Positions 29,949 through 39,114 are shown, counted from the stretch's first letter. The stretch: DNA of 64,000 nucleotides from Actinophytocola sp044466355 (GCF_044466355.1 NZ_JBITMQ010000002.1:806001-870000), one strand, 5' to 3'. Notes: generated by a model from the sequence alone, not told the origin. A program made the numbers and translations.

Positions 29949-30743
29949 CTACGGGGCGTCGTCGCGCCTCCCCTGGCCGACCGGACGGAACGGGGTCAGC
30001 TCGGGGCGCTTGGCTTCGCGGTCGGCGCCGGAGGAGACGCCGCGGATCCGCCGGCCCAGCCACGGGCCGAGGAAGCCGGTGAGCCAGCGCAGCTCGGTGC
30101 GGATCACGGTCAGCCGGTCCGCGGGCGGGAGCGCGGGCAGCGGGTGCGTCCACGAGTCGTCGGCGCCGGGCAGGTCCAGGGCGTGCGCCATCGAGTCGGC
30201 GATGCGCTGGTGGCCGAGCGGGTTCGCGTGGAGGCGGTCGGGCGACCAGATGCGGGCGTCCGTGGTGACGTCCACCGCGAACGTCTCGACCATCGCCACG
30301 CCGTACCGGGCCGCGGCGTCGCGGATCCGGGCGTTGAGCGCCAGCACGCGCGGGACCAGCGGTTTCGCCAGCGGCGCGATCTTGGCGACGTTCGGGAAGG
30401 TGAGCGTGCCGACGGTCGCGCCCGCCGCGGTGAGCGAGGCGAACATCGCCGCCAGGTGACCGGCCACCAGCTCCACGTCGCAGGTAGGGCGCAGTACGTC
30501 GTTCAGGCCCGCGACGACGGTCACGAGGTCCGGTTCCAGCTCGAGCGCCTTCCCGAGCTGTTCGGCGTGGACCTCGCCGGCGAGCTTGCCGCGGACCGCG
30601 AGGTTCGCGTACCGCAGGCCGGGGTTCACCTCGGCGAGCCGTGCCGCGAGCCGGTCGGCGAAGCCACGCAACCCGGCGAGGTCGTCACCGTCGCCGACGC
30701 CTTCGGTCTGGCTGTCACCGATCGCCACGTACCGCTCGTACAC
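29949..30743 (-). CDS. SGNH/GDSL-family hydrolase
   Basis: 264 residues with all catalytic blocks: AIGDSQTEG (nucleophile Ser), an Ala-Asn in LRYANLAVRGK, AGLNDVLRP (block III Asn) and SPDRLHANPLGH (Asp and His of the triad). No signal peptide is visible, so it is probably a cytoplasmic esterase or lipase. GTG 30743 has GGGAGG eight bases upstream. The C-terminal 60 residues are a basic extension after the hydrolase fold. Divergent from the next membrane protein gene. Confidence 0.9.
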   Translation of the reverse strand: MYERYVAIGDSQTEGVGDGDDLAGLRGFADRLAARLAEVNPGLRYANLAVRGKLAGEVHAEQLGKALELEPDLVTVVAGLNDVLRPTCDVELVAGHLAAMFASLTAAGATVGTLTFPNVAKIAPLAKPLVPRVLALNARIRDAAARYGVAMVETFAVDVTTDARIWSPDRLHANPLGHQRIADSMAHALDLPGADDSWTHPLPALPPADRLTVIRTELRWLTGFLGPWLGRRIRGVSSGADREAKRPELTPFRPVGQGRRDDAP

Positions 30744-30807
30744 CCGTCGTGCCTCCCTCCCCACGCCTGCCGGGACCAGCCTATCGCCGCCGGATACCCT
30801 CCCCGAC

Positions 30808-31380
30808 GTGCAAGGAGCCGCCCGGATCCCGGACGACACGAAGCTGGTCGTGCCCGCCGAGTCCCGCCACGCGCTGCGCGAGCACGGGACCACGATCGCG
30901 ACCTTCGTCGCGACCACGGTGGTCGCCGGCCTCGGGGTCGCGACCACCGGGTCGGTGGTGTGGCTCGTGCTCGGGTCACTCTGTCTCGGCGGCGTGGTGC
31001 TGGAGCTGATGCTCGTCCGCGCGCAGGCCGCGTTCGGTCCGCTGCTCGCCGCCGACGACGACCACGTCTGGGTGCGGGCCGGCGGGTTCACCTCACCGCG
31101 GTCGGTGCGGCTCGACTGGCCGGAGATCACGGGCGTGACGCTGCACCTGTGGCACGGACGACGCGGCACCACCGCGCGCTACCTGTCGTTCGACCTGACC
31201 GACGAGGCGACGGCCGCGCTCGCGGCCGATCCCCGGCTCGCCACCCGCGCGCGGCGGCTCACCAGCACCTTCGGTTCGCCGCTCGCCGTGGCGGAGCAGA
31301 AGGCACGCGTGCTCGACGACGCGCTGCGGTCGCTGCGTGAGCTGGCGCCCGAGCACGTCCGGTTCACGCGGAAGACGTGA
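30808..31380 (+). CDS. Membrane protein with two helices and a PH-like domain, unknown function
   Basis: 190 residues from GTG 30808. Two helices at about residues 29-50 and 52-68 (TIATFVATTVVAGLGVATTG, VVWLVLGSLCLGGVVLELML), then a soluble domain of alternating strands (HVWVRAGGFTSPRSVRLDWPEITGVTLHLWHG) and a helical end. A TACCCT box lies about 10 bp before the start without a Shine-Dalgarno, so translation may be leaderless. The plan is similar to the gene at 20002-20526, but no sequence kinship is claimed. Confidence 0.65.
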   Translation: MQGAARIPDDTKLVVPAESRHALREHGTTIATFVATTVVAGLGVATTGSVVWLVLGSLCLGGVVLELMLVRAQAAFGPLLAADDDHVWVRAGGFTSPRSVRLDWPEITGVTLHLWHGRRGTTARYLSFDLTDEATAALAADPRLATRARRLTSTFGSPLAVAEQKARVLDDALRSLRELAPEHVRFTRKT

Positions 31381-31381
31381 G

Positions 31382-31996
31382 TCACCGCGCCGCCAGCTCG
31401 ACGATCGCGGCCGTGCCCGCGGTGTGGACCGCGGTGACCTGGAGGCCCGCACGCTCGGCGAGCGCGGTCAGCTCGGTGAGGCCGCGGGCCTGCCGCGCGG
31501 ACCCCGGCGGCTCCGGCAGCGCGGTGCCCGTGACGCCGAGGGGGCCGGTGTCCACCACGACGCCGTCCACGGGCGGGACCGGTTCGATGACGAAGACCGC
31601 GCCGTCCTCGCCCGCCGCGGTCGCGCAGTTGCGGAGGATCGTGTTGGCGTCGTCGTCGTTCCGGTCGCAGAGGACGGCGGACAGGAGGTAGCCCTCGGCA
31701 CCGTCGGGCACCGCGTCGAGCGGGTCTGCCGCCACGGCGTTGGCCCGGTCGGACAGGCCCGCCGCGAACAGCATCTTGCGCGCGGTCTCCGCTGCCGCGG
31801 GCAGGTCGACCACCGTGCCGCGCAACGCCGGGTACTCGTTGAGCAGTGCGATCAGCAGGCTGCCGTCCCCGCCGCCGACGTCGACCACGTGGCCAAGCGC
31901 GCCCCAGTCGTACGCCGACACGATCGACGGCGCGTCGACGGGCTGGGCCGGTGACGAAGTTGTGGTGTGGTGCGTGCGCAACTCCTTGTCTGCCAT
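31382..31996 (-). CDS. O-methyltransferase catalytic domain, N-terminal half missing
   Basis: 204 residues with the family-2 O-methyltransferase core: HVVDVGGGDGSLLIALLNEYPALRGTVVDLP (SAM site, from about residue 36) and GLTELTALAERAGLQVTAV at the end. Normal members are about 330-350 residues, with an N-terminal winged-helix dimerisation domain that supplies part of the acceptor site; only about 30 residues precede the SAM motif here. The middle is also compressed, and the usual catalytic His region is replaced by LLSAVLCDRNDDDANTILRNC. ATG 31996 has a GGGAG site upstream, so it looks expressed. It may be a decayed copy or a free-standing domain. Confidence 0.65.
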   Translation of the reverse strand: MADKELRTHHTTTSSPAQPVDAPSIVSAYDWGALGHVVDVGGGDGSLLIALLNEYPALRGTVVDLPAAAETARKMLFAAGLSDRANAVAADPLDAVPDGAEGYLLSAVLCDRNDDDANTILRNCATAAGEDGAVFVIEPVPPVDGVVVDTGPLGVTGTALPEPPGSARQARGLTELTALAERAGLQVTAVHTAGTAAIVELAAR

Positions 31997-32075
31997 CGCG
32001 TCTCCCTTCACCGTGCACCCAACGTACGTCCGGGTGCGGTGCTCCGCAGATCGCGTGCGCTGGTGGTCGGTGTCG

Positions 32076-32537
32076 TCACGGCCCGCCGACGGGGCCGTCG
32101 GGTAGGACGTCCGCGAGGTAGGCGTCGACGTCGGGGTTCTCCGGCCGCAACCCGTGACGGACCCACGCCGACCGTTCGTGCGCCAGCGCGGGCAGCTCCC
32201 ACACGCAGCCGATCAGCGGTTCGGTCAGCGGGGTGAAGGCGGTCGGCGCGTCGAGACCCGCGTTGGCGGCACGACAGTGCACGATCTCGCCGTACACCCA
32301 CGCGTACAGGTTCAGCCAGACCGCGTCGGCTCCCTTGTGCAGCACGGAGAACGCGACGCGCGGTGTCGCGTCGGACGCCGCGGCCGCGGGCAGGAGCTTG
32401 GGCAGGTACGCCTCGGCCGCCGCCACCACGGCGGCCTCGACGGGCTGTTCGGTGACCGTCACCAGGTACTGCTTGACGCGCCAGTCCCCCACCGGCACGA
32501 CGCCCCCGCAGCGGAGGAAACGCTCTGAGAATCCCAT
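32076..32537 (-). CDS. Conserved actinobacterial protein, function unknown
   Basis: 153 residues from ATG 32537 (an in-frame TTG at 32567 is possible). Features: GGVVPVGDWRVKQYLVTV near the N-terminus, a helical stretch, then VAFSVLHKGADAVWLNLYAWVYGEIVHCRAAN, which looks like a beta-sheet core, and a conserved-looking LIGCVWELPALAHERSAWVRH. No signal peptide or membrane helix. It lies 36 bp after the kinase-like gene on the same strand and may be co-transcribed. I do not recognise the family. Confidence 0.6.
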   Translation of the reverse strand: MGFSERFLRCGGVVPVGDWRVKQYLVTVTEQPVEAAVVAAAEAYLPKLLPAAAASDATPRVAFSVLHKGADAVWLNLYAWVYGEIVHCRAANAGLDAPTAFTPLTEPLIGCVWELPALAHERSAWVRHGLRPENPDVDAYLADVLPDGPVGGP

Positions 32538-32573
32538 GCCGCGCACGGTATCCCCGACCACCGACAAAACGGA

Positions 32574-33779
32574 TCAGCGGCGGAAGGCGGGGTAGACCGC
32601 GAGGATCGGGTCGTCGTCGAACCAGCGCTTGCGCAGCCGGTCCCCGACCGCGGCGGCGTGTTCGGCGACCGCGTCCGCACCGGCCAGCAGCGCGTCGTTC
32701 GCGAGCCGGCGCCACCGGTCGGTCAGCACGTGGGTCTCGGGCGGGGTGTCCGCCAGCTTCGACGAATGCCCCTGCGCGGCGTGGGGTTGCGAGAAGAACT
32801 GCCAGGTGGTCAGCCACACCCAGAACAGCTGCGCGTCCAGCAGCGCGGGCAGCAGCACGCTGTCGTCGTCGAGGTCCGGCCACACGACGCGGACCTCCGC
32901 CCGCCAGCCGGCGAGCATCGCGTCGGTCATGCCGTTGGGCAGCGCGAACGGGCACCAGCACGACGGGAACGGCACCCGCAGGTAGGCGGCGTCGAAGATC
33001 GCGTTGCGCACGCAGCCGCCCTCGAGGTCGAGGAACCGCACGCCGCGGCTGGTGATCAGGTTGTTGTCCGGGCAGGAGTCGGACGGGCTGAACGCGCGGT
33101 GCCTGCCCGTTTCGAGAAGTTCCCGGCTGCGTTCCGCGCACTCGAGGACCGCCACGGACGTCTGCACGCCCAGTTCCTCGGCCAGCAGGCCGGGCAGGTC
33201 GTTCAGCGCGGACCCACCGTCGATGGCGAGGGGGTCCTTGAAGTCCGGGACGGTCAACCGCCGCTGCAGCGCGTCGAAGTCGGCTTCGCGGCCCGCGGTG
33301 GTGGCGTGCAGCCGGCCGAGCGACCGCGAGTACGACAGCAGCGCCCGTTCAGCGCCCTTCGCGTCGTCGCCGAGCAGCTTCTCCGCGAGCGTCGGCGCCC
33401 GGCCGAGATCCTCCAGCACGAGCAGGCGGCTGACCGGGTCGTGCGCGAACAGCTCCGGGCACATCCGGTCCTCGGACGCGAGTGCCGTGAACAGCTGGTA
33501 GCTCGCCGCCTCCCGCACGAAGCTGTCGCAGTGCTCGTCGGAGGGCTGCAGGTAGCGCTTGAGCACGAGCGTGCGCGGCAGGGAGAACGGGCTCACCGCC
33601 ACCCGCACGCGGACCACGCAGGACCGGTTGGAACCGCCGAGGTCCTCCGGCTCCGTCAACCGGATGCGGGCACCGAACCGCCTGCTGAGCACCGCCTCGG
33701 CCGCGACCATGGTCGCCAGTACTTCGGGATCCGCATCGCCACCAAGTGTCGGTGGGTCGGCGGCGGTTTCCACACTCAT
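32574..33779 (-). CDS. Aminoglycoside/choline kinase-fold protein
   Basis: 401 residues. Kinase-like N-lobe (SLPRTLVLKRYL with the ATP-binding Lys, FVREAASYQLF) and a hinge-like LLVLEDLG. The catalytic loop reads SPSDSCPDNNLI and is followed by FLDLEGG, equivalent to HGDxxxxN and the DxE metal motif of phosphotransferases, but His is replaced. Activity is therefore uncertain. ATG 33779 is nearly on top of GAGGAG; the GTG two codons later has better spacing and may be the true start. The substrate is unknown; resistance should not be assumed. Confidence 0.75.
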   Translation of the reverse strand: MSVETAADPPTLGGDADPEVLATMVAAEAVLSRRFGARIRLTEPEDLGGSNRSCVVRVRVAVSPFSLPRTLVLKRYLQPSDEHCDSFVREAASYQLFTALASEDRMCPELFAHDPVSRLLVLEDLGRAPTLAEKLLGDDAKGAERALLSYSRSLGRLHATTAGREADFDALQRRLTVPDFKDPLAIDGGSALNDLPGLLAEELGVQTSVAVLECAERSRELLETGRHRAFSPSDSCPDNNLITSRGVRFLDLEGGCVRNAIFDAAYLRVPFPSCWCPFALPNGMTDAMLAGWRAEVRVVWPDLDDDSVLLPALLDAQLFWVWLTTWQFFSQPHAAQGHSSKLADTPPETHVLTDRWRRLANDALLAGADAVAEHAAAVGDRLRKRWFDDDPILAVYPAFRR

Positions 33780-33902
33780 CTCCTCAGACCCTACTCCCGC
33801 TCGTACCACCGACCGTAGTCATGTCCATCGATCAAGTAGCCAGGATTCCTCGGATAAATAACGAAAACAGCTTCGTGTCGGGATAGTTTCGGACCAGCGG
33901 GT

Positions 33903-34847
33903 TCAGCCGTTGGACAGTGGCCTGCCCGCGTCCGAGGTGGTCCACGTGGCGCGGCGCACCAGGAGCACCACGGTCGCGGCGAGCACGATGCCGAGGAGGT
34001 TGATCGCGAGCTGAACGACCGACTCCGTGGCGCGGCCCCAGTTGCCGAGGATCGCGGCGATGCTCGCGTAACCGGCCGCGGGCACCGTGGTGACGGAGAT
34101 GAACACGCCGACCAGCGCCGCCGACTTGGCCGACGTCATCGACAGCATGCCCGCGGCGCCCGCGAGGAGCGCCACGATCAGTGACCACGGCCCGACCTCG
34201 TAGACGAAATCGACCTGGTGGTCTTCGCCCGCGATGGCACTCGCGTCGAACAGCCCGGCAGCGTTGCCGAGCGCGGTGCCACCGGCTGTGATCAGCATGG
34301 CCAGCGGGAACCCCACCACCAGCACCATGGCGGCCCGGCGCACGAGGTCCCAGCGCCGCCGGACCAGCCCGACCGCGACGGCGGCGAGCGGCCCGAACTC
34401 GGGCCCGACGACCATCGCGCCCACGATCGTCACCGGCGAGTCGGTGATCACGCCGACGGCCGCGAGCAGGCACGCGATCGACAGGAAGGCCATGAAGGTC
34501 GCGTTGAACCGGGACTCCTCGCCGGTCCGCGCGACCAGTTCCTCCCAGACGACCGCGTCGGCGCCGTCACCCGGCGCCTTCTCCTCCGCCTCGTCCGCGG
34601 CGTCGGACAACGCGGTGTCGATCTGCTCGAGCGTGATGCCGCCGGAGTGGTCGATCCCCAGCCCGCACAGCGCCGAGATGATCTCGTCCGTGGCCTCGCG
34701 GGCGACGTCGGCCTCGATGACGTCGCCCGGCGGCTTCACGGCGGCACCCGGCAGCACCACGACGTGCGCGACGCCAGGGAGCTCGTTCAGCCTGGCGACC
34801 ACGTCGTCGGTGTGCTCCGGCGGGCAGATGACCCGCAGGTGCAGCAC
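33903..34847 (-). CDS. DUF389 membrane protein
   Basis: 314 residues. N-terminal soluble domain (HLRVICPPEHTDDVVARLNELPGVAHVVVLPGAA, about residues 1-80) and about six membrane helices starting near residue 117 (FLSIACLLAAVGVITDSPVTIVGAMVVGPEFGPLAAVAVGL is the DUF389 hallmark). Function unknown. GTG 34847 starts just after the aspS stop, so it is probably in the aspS operon. A short AT-rich non-coding stretch follows it (33780-33902). Confidence 0.85.
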   Translation of the reverse strand: MLHLRVICPPEHTDDVVARLNELPGVAHVVVLPGAAVKPPGDVIEADVAREATDEIISALCGLGIDHSGGITLEQIDTALSDAADEAEEKAPGDGADAVVWEELVARTGEESRFNATFMAFLSIACLLAAVGVITDSPVTIVGAMVVGPEFGPLAAVAVGLVRRRWDLVRRAAMVLVVGFPLAMLITAGGTALGNAAGLFDASAIAGEDHQVDFVYEVGPWSLIVALLAGAAGMLSMTSAKSAALVGVFISVTTVPAAGYASIAAILGNWGRATESVVQLAINLLGIVLAATVVLLVRRATWTTSDAGRPLSNG

Positions 34848-34850
34848 GGG

Positions 34851-36641
34851 TTATGCCTTCTCGGCCTTGGGCTGCTGGGGCTTGAAGTCCACGCCGGCCT
34901 CCTTGCGCTGCTCCGGCGTGATCGGCGCGGGCGCGCTGGTCAGCGGGTCGAAACCGCCGCCGGTCTTCGGGAACGCGATGACGTCGCGCAGCGACGGCTC
35001 CCCGGCCAGGAGCATCACGATGCGGTCCCAGCCGAACGCGATGCCGCCGTGCGGGGGCGGGCCGAACTTGAACGCCTCCAGCAGGAAGCCGAACTTCTCC
35101 TGGGCGTCCTCCTCGGCGATGCCCATGACCTCGAAGACCCGCTTCTGCACGTCGGCCTGGTGGATACGGATCGACCCGCCGCCGATCTCGTTGCCGTTGC
35201 ACACGAGGTCGTAGGCGTAGGCCAGCGCGTTGCCCGGGTCCTCCTCGAACCGGTCGATCCAGTCCGGGTTCGGCGAGGTGAACGCGTGGTGCACGGCGGT
35301 CCAGCGGCCGCCGCCGACCGCGACGTCACCGGCGCTGCGCGCGGCCTCCGCCTCCTCGAACAGCGGCGCGTCGACGACCCACACGAACGACCAGGCCGAC
35401 TCGTCGATCAGGCCGAGCCGGTGACCGATCTCGACGCGGGCCGCGCCGAGCAGCGACCGGGCCTCGGCCGGAGTGCTGGCGGCGAAGAAGACGCAGTCGC
35501 CCGGGTTGGCGCCGGTGGCCTTGGCCAGGCCCTCGCGCTCGGCCTCGGACAGGTTCTTGGCGACCGGGCCGCCGAGCGTGCCGTCCGCGCCCACCAGGAC
35601 GTACGCGAGGCCCTTGGCGCCACGCTGCTTGGCCCACTCCTGCCACGCGTCCAGCTGGCGGCGCGGCTGGTCGGCGCCGCCCGGCATGACGACCGCGCCG
35701 ACGTACGGGGCCTTGAACACCCGGAACGGGGTGTCGGCGAAGTACTCGGTCAGCTCGGTCAGCTCCAGGCCGAACCGCAGGTCGGGCTTGTCCGTGCCGT
35801 AGCGGGCCATGGCGTCGGCGTAGGTCATCCGCCGGATCGGCAGCTGGATCTCGTGGTCGGCCAGCTCCTTCCACAGGGCCGCGACGACCTTCTCGCCGAG
35901 CGCGATCACGTCGTCCTGCTCGACGAAGCTCATCTCGATGTCGAGCTGGGTGAACTCGGGCTGGCGGTCGGCGCGGAAGTCCTCGTCCCGGTAGCAGCGG
36001 GCGATCTGGTAGTACCGCTCCAGGCCGCCGACCATCAGCAGCTGCTTGAACAGCTGCGGCGACTGCGGCAGCGCGTACCAGGAGCCGGGCTGCAGGCGGG
36101 CCGGGACCAGGAAGTCGCGGGCGCCCTCCGGGGTGGAGCGGGTGAGCGTCGGGGTCTCGACCTCGACGAACCTGTCGGCGTGCAGGACGTCGCGGGCGAT
36201 CCGGTTGGCCTCGCTGCGCATGCGCATGGCCCGCGCGGGGCCGCTGCGGCGCAGGTCGAGGTAGCGGTGGCGCAGGCGGACGTCCTCGCCGACGGTGAGG
36301 TGCTCGTCGAGCTGGAACGGCAGCGGCGCGGCCTCGCTCAGCACGGTCAGCTCGGTGACCAGGACCTCGACGTCACCGGTGACGATCTCCGGGTTCTCGT
36401 TGCCCTCGGGCCGCTTGGCGACCTCGCCGACGACCTTGATGCAGTACTCGGCGCGCAGGCCGTGCGCGCGCTCGGCCATCTCACCCTCGCGGAACACGAT
36501 CTGCGCGACGCCGGACGCGTCGCGCAGATCGACGAAGATGACCCCACCGTGATCGCGCCGGCGGGCAACCCAGCCGCTCAGCGTGACGGACTGTCCGGCG
36601 TGTTCGGCGCGAAGCGTCCCGGCCTCGTGCGTGCGGATCAC
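34851..36641 (-). CDS. aspS: Aspartyl-tRNA synthetase, bacterial type
   Basis: 596 residues: OB-fold anticodon domain (GQSVTLSGWVARRRDHGGVIFVDLRDASG), class II motif 2 (YYQIARCYRDEDFRADRQPEFTQLD), the bacterial GAD insertion, and motif 3 (GGIAFGWDRIVMLLAG). Actinobacteria that lack AsnRS use a non-discriminating AspRS plus GatCAB; whether that applies here cannot be told. GTG 36641 follows AGGAGAG. The open frame upstream to 36782 is intergenic. Divergent from the XRE regulator gene. Confidence 0.96.
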   Translation of the reverse strand: MIRTHEAGTLRAEHAGQSVTLSGWVARRRDHGGVIFVDLRDASGVAQIVFREGEMAERAHGLRAEYCIKVVGEVAKRPEGNENPEIVTGDVEVLVTELTVLSEAAPLPFQLDEHLTVGEDVRLRHRYLDLRRSGPARAMRMRSEANRIARDVLHADRFVEVETPTLTRSTPEGARDFLVPARLQPGSWYALPQSPQLFKQLLMVGGLERYYQIARCYRDEDFRADRQPEFTQLDIEMSFVEQDDVIALGEKVVAALWKELADHEIQLPIRRMTYADAMARYGTDKPDLRFGLELTELTEYFADTPFRVFKAPYVGAVVMPGGADQPRRQLDAWQEWAKQRGAKGLAYVLVGADGTLGGPVAKNLSEAEREGLAKATGANPGDCVFFAASTPAEARSLLGAARVEIGHRLGLIDESAWSFVWVVDAPLFEEAEAARSAGDVAVGGGRWTAVHHAFTSPNPDWIDRFEEDPGNALAYAYDLVCNGNEIGGGSIRIHQADVQKRVFEVMGIAEEDAQEKFGFLLEAFKFGPPPHGGIAFGWDRIVMLLAGEPSLRDVIAFPKTGGGFDPLTSAPAPITPEQRKEAGVDFKPQQPKAEKA

Positions 36642-36859
36642 GGCGTGCTCTCTCCTGTCGAGGGACGATGTGCTGATAGAGACTAGCCAGCGGTGTCGCG
36701 GTTCCGTCCAGCAGGTTTGCGGCGCTACGATCACGTTGAGCACCGAAACAGTCACACGTGGATTTAACGTGTCGGCTACCACGGTCGGGCGGCACGTCGT
36801 AGGGTGTTGGTTACCAGGTGGTAGGTAGGGACAGCTGGGGAGAACGCGAGGAGACCACG

Positions 36860-37855
36860 ATGGGTGGCGGCGCGACCCGCGAACCAGTTCGAGAGCTGCA
36901 CCGGACCAGCGAGGTCAGGCGCACGCTCCCCCATCCGGTGGACAACCTCGCGGCCGATGCGTTTCCGACCGCGCTGCGCACCGCGATCCAGGCGAGCGGC
37001 CTGAGTCTCGACCGCATCCAGTACCGGCTCCGTGCGCGCGGCGTGTCCGTCAGCGTCACGGCGCTGAGCTACTGGCAGTCGGGGCGGCGCAGGCCGGAAC
37101 GCGCCGAGTCGCTGGCGGCGCTCGGGCACCTCGAGTCGGTGCTCGGCGTGGCGCCGGGCTCGCTGATCGCCCTGCTCGGCCCGCCCCGGCCGCGAGGCCG
37201 CGTGCAACGCGAGTCGTCGCGCGTGCCGATCCCGTCGCTGTTCCCGTCCAGCGAGGCGCTGTCGAAGCTGCTCAAGCGCATCGACTTCACCACGGAGACG
37301 GCGCTGACCAAGCTGTCGCAGCACGACCGCATGGACGTCGCCGCCGACTGGGGCGAGAAGCGGATCGCGGTGCGGCAGGTGCTGCGCGCCGAGCGCGACG
37401 GCGTCGACCGGACCGTCATGGTGTACGACCTCGAGCGGATCGGCAGGCCGTTCCCGGAGGTCGTGGCCGGTCAGTCGTGCCAGATCGGGCGCGTCGCCCG
37501 GGACGAGGACGCGGGCCTGATCGCGGCCGAGATCCTGCTCGACGCACCCCTGGCCCGCGGCGAGACGGCGATCGTCGAGTACGCCCTCAACCACCCGGGT
37601 CCGCCGTACTCACGCGGCGACGACAGCTACTGCCGCCGGTTCACCACGCCGGTGCGCGAGTTCGTGCTCGAGATGCAGTTCGATCCCGATGCCCTGCCCG
37701 CGTACTGCGAGCTGTACACGGTCAACCCGGAGGAACAGACCACCACGCGGCGCAAGGTCGAGGTCACCCCCAACGGGCAGGCGCACGCCGTGGCGCTCGA
37801 CTTCGGACCGGGCACGTTCTGCGTGCGCTGGGACTGGCCACGCGACCGCGGCTGA
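36860..37855 (+). CDS. XRE-like regulator with a long unassigned C-terminal domain
   Basis: 331 residues from ATG 36860, with GAGGAG upstream. The helix-turn-helix is in residues about 34-95 (TALRTAIQASGLSLDRIQYRLRARGVSVSVTALSYWQSGRRRPERAESLAALGHLESVLGV). The following 230 residues have mixed alpha/beta character and end in FCVRWDW; they match no domain I can name. The promoter region has CTACCAC (36777-36783) and GTGGTAG (36822-36828) in inverted orientation, possible autoregulatory sites. Convergent with folA across a 6-bp gap and a hairpin. Confidence 0.7.
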   Translation: MGGGATREPVRELHRTSEVRRTLPHPVDNLAADAFPTALRTAIQASGLSLDRIQYRLRARGVSVSVTALSYWQSGRRRPERAESLAALGHLESVLGVAPGSLIALLGPPRPRGRVQRESSRVPIPSLFPSSEALSKLLKRIDFTTETALTKLSQHDRMDVAADWGEKRIAVRQVLRAERDGVDRTVMVYDLERIGRPFPEVVAGQSCQIGRVARDEDAGLIAAEILLDAPLARGETAIVEYALNHPGPPYSRGDDSYCRRFTTPVREFVLEMQFDPDALPAYCELYTVNPEEQTTTRRKVEVTPNGQAHAVALDFGPGTFCVRWDWPRDRG

Positions 37856-37867
37856 GCCGCCTCAGCC
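37850..37867. terminator. Bidirectional hairpin between XRE gene and folA
   Basis: GGCTGAG (37850-37856), loop CCGC, CTCAGCC (37861-37867): a perfect 7-bp stem that includes the stop codons of both convergent genes. A plausible shared terminator, without T-tracts. Confidence 0.5.
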
Positions 37868-38320
37868 CCAGGTCAGGAACCGGTAGTGCAGGCCGGTCGA
37901 CGACTCCTGCCACTCCCCGACGGCGTCCGGCGCCCGGCCGACGTCCGGTGCGTGCGTGTCCCCGTCGAAGTGGTCCCGGATCTCGGTGACGACGATCCGG
38001 TCCGCGTACGGCAGCGCGGCCTGGTAGACGGCGGCGCCACCGATCACCCAGGCGTCCCCGGTCACCGCGGCCAGTGCCGTCGGCAGATCGGAGAACGTCT
38101 CCGCACCCTCCTGAGGTGTGCGTGACAGCACGAGGTTGCGCCGGCCGGGCAGCGGCCGGAACCGCGGCGGCAGCGACTCCCACGTGCGTCGGCCCATGAG
38201 CACGGTCGCACCCGAGGTCAGGGCGCGGAAGTGCTTCAGGTCCTCCGGCAGGTGCCACGGCAGGGCGCCGTCCCGGCCGATCACGCCGTTGGCCGACTGG
38301 GCCCAGACCAGCCCGATCAC
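37862..38320 (-). CDS. folA: Dihydrofolate reductase
   Basis: Regenerates tetrahydrofolate after ThyA. 152 residues: GLVWAQSANGVIGRDGALPWHLPEDLKHF (NADPH and substrate site with the conserved Trp and Asp), VLMGRRTWESLP, LPGRRNLVLSR and AWVIGGAAVYQAAL are typical. The GTG start overlaps the thyA stop by 4 bp, so the pair is translationally coupled; this thyA-folA pairing is a classic functional unit. Confidence 0.96.
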   Translation of the reverse strand: MIGLVWAQSANGVIGRDGALPWHLPEDLKHFRALTSGATVLMGRRTWESLPPRFRPLPGRRNLVLSRTPQEGAETFSDLPTALAAVTGDAWVIGGAAVYQAALPYADRIVVTEIRDHFDGDTHAPDVGRAPDAVGEWQESSTGLHYRFLTWG

Positions 38321-39114
38321 ACCGCCACCGGCGCCTTGATGCCGGGGTGCGGGTCGTAGCCGTCGAGCGCGAGGTGCTCGTAGGTGTAGTCGAACAGGCT
38401 GTCCGCGGGCTTGAGGGCCAGCGTGGGGAACGGCCGGGCGTCGCGGGCGAGCTGTGTGCGGACCTGCTGTTCGTGGTTGTCGTAGATGTGGCAGTCGCCG
38501 CCGGTCCAGACGAAGTCACCTGCGTCGAGTCCCACCTGGTCGGCGATCATGTGCGTGAGCAGCGCGTAGCTCGCGATGTTGAACGGCACGCCGAGGAACA
38601 GGTCCGCGCTGCGCTGGTACAGCTGGCAGGACAGTCGTCCCTCGGCGACGTAGAACTGGAAGAACGCGTGGCACGGCGGCAGCGCCATCCGCGGAATGTC
38701 GGCGACGTTCCAGGCCGAGACGATGATGCGCCGCGAGTCGGGGTTCTCGCGCAGCGTGTGCAGGACCTCGCTGATCTGGTCGATGTGGCCGCCGTCGGGG
38801 GTTGGCCAGGAGCGCCACTGGACGCCGTAGACGGGGCCGAGGTCGCCGTTCGGTGCCGCCCACTCGTCCCAGATGGTGACGCCGTTCTCCTGGAGCCAGG
38901 TGATGTTGGAGTCGCCGCGCAGGAACCAGAGGAGTTCGTAGGCGATGGAGCGGAAGTGGACCCGTTTCGTGGTGATCAGCGGGAAGCCGTCGGACAGGCG
39001 GTAGCGCAGCTGGTGCCCGAAGATCGAGCGGGTGCCCGTGCCTGTGCGGTCCTCCTTGCGGGCGCCCTCGTCGAGCACGTGGCGGAGCAGGTCTTCGTAC
39101 TGCGTGTCCGGCAT
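38317..39114 (-). CDS. thyA: Thymidylate synthase (ThyA)
   Basis: Methylates dUMP using methylenetetrahydrofolate. 265 residues, the compact bacterial form. DRTGTGTRSIFGHQLRY, WDEWA, catalytic Cys in MALPPCHAFFQFYV, QRSADLFLGVPFNIASYALL and the DCHIYDNH motif are intact. The ATG start stands at the head of the thyA-folA operon; the region upstream to 39190 is available for its promoter. Note that an active ThyA does not exclude a ThyX elsewhere. Confidence 0.97.
   Translation of the reverse strand: MPDTQYEDLLRHVLDEGARKEDRTGTGTRSIFGHQLRYRLSDGFPLITTKRVHFRSIAYELLWFLRGDSNITWLQENGVTIWDEWAAPNGDLGPVYGVQWRSWPTPDGGHIDQISEVLHTLRENPDSRRIIVSAWNVADIPRMALPPCHAFFQFYVAEGRLSCQLYQRSADLFLGVPFNIASYALLTHMIADQVGLDAGDFVWTGGDCHIYDNHEQQVRTQLARDARPFPTLALKPADSLFDYTYEHLALDGYDPHPGIKAPVAV

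Noticed and set aside
32574..33779. Aminoglycoside resistance gene
   Set aside because: The fold is shared by many kinases; the catalytic loop is atypical and no resistance context is present.
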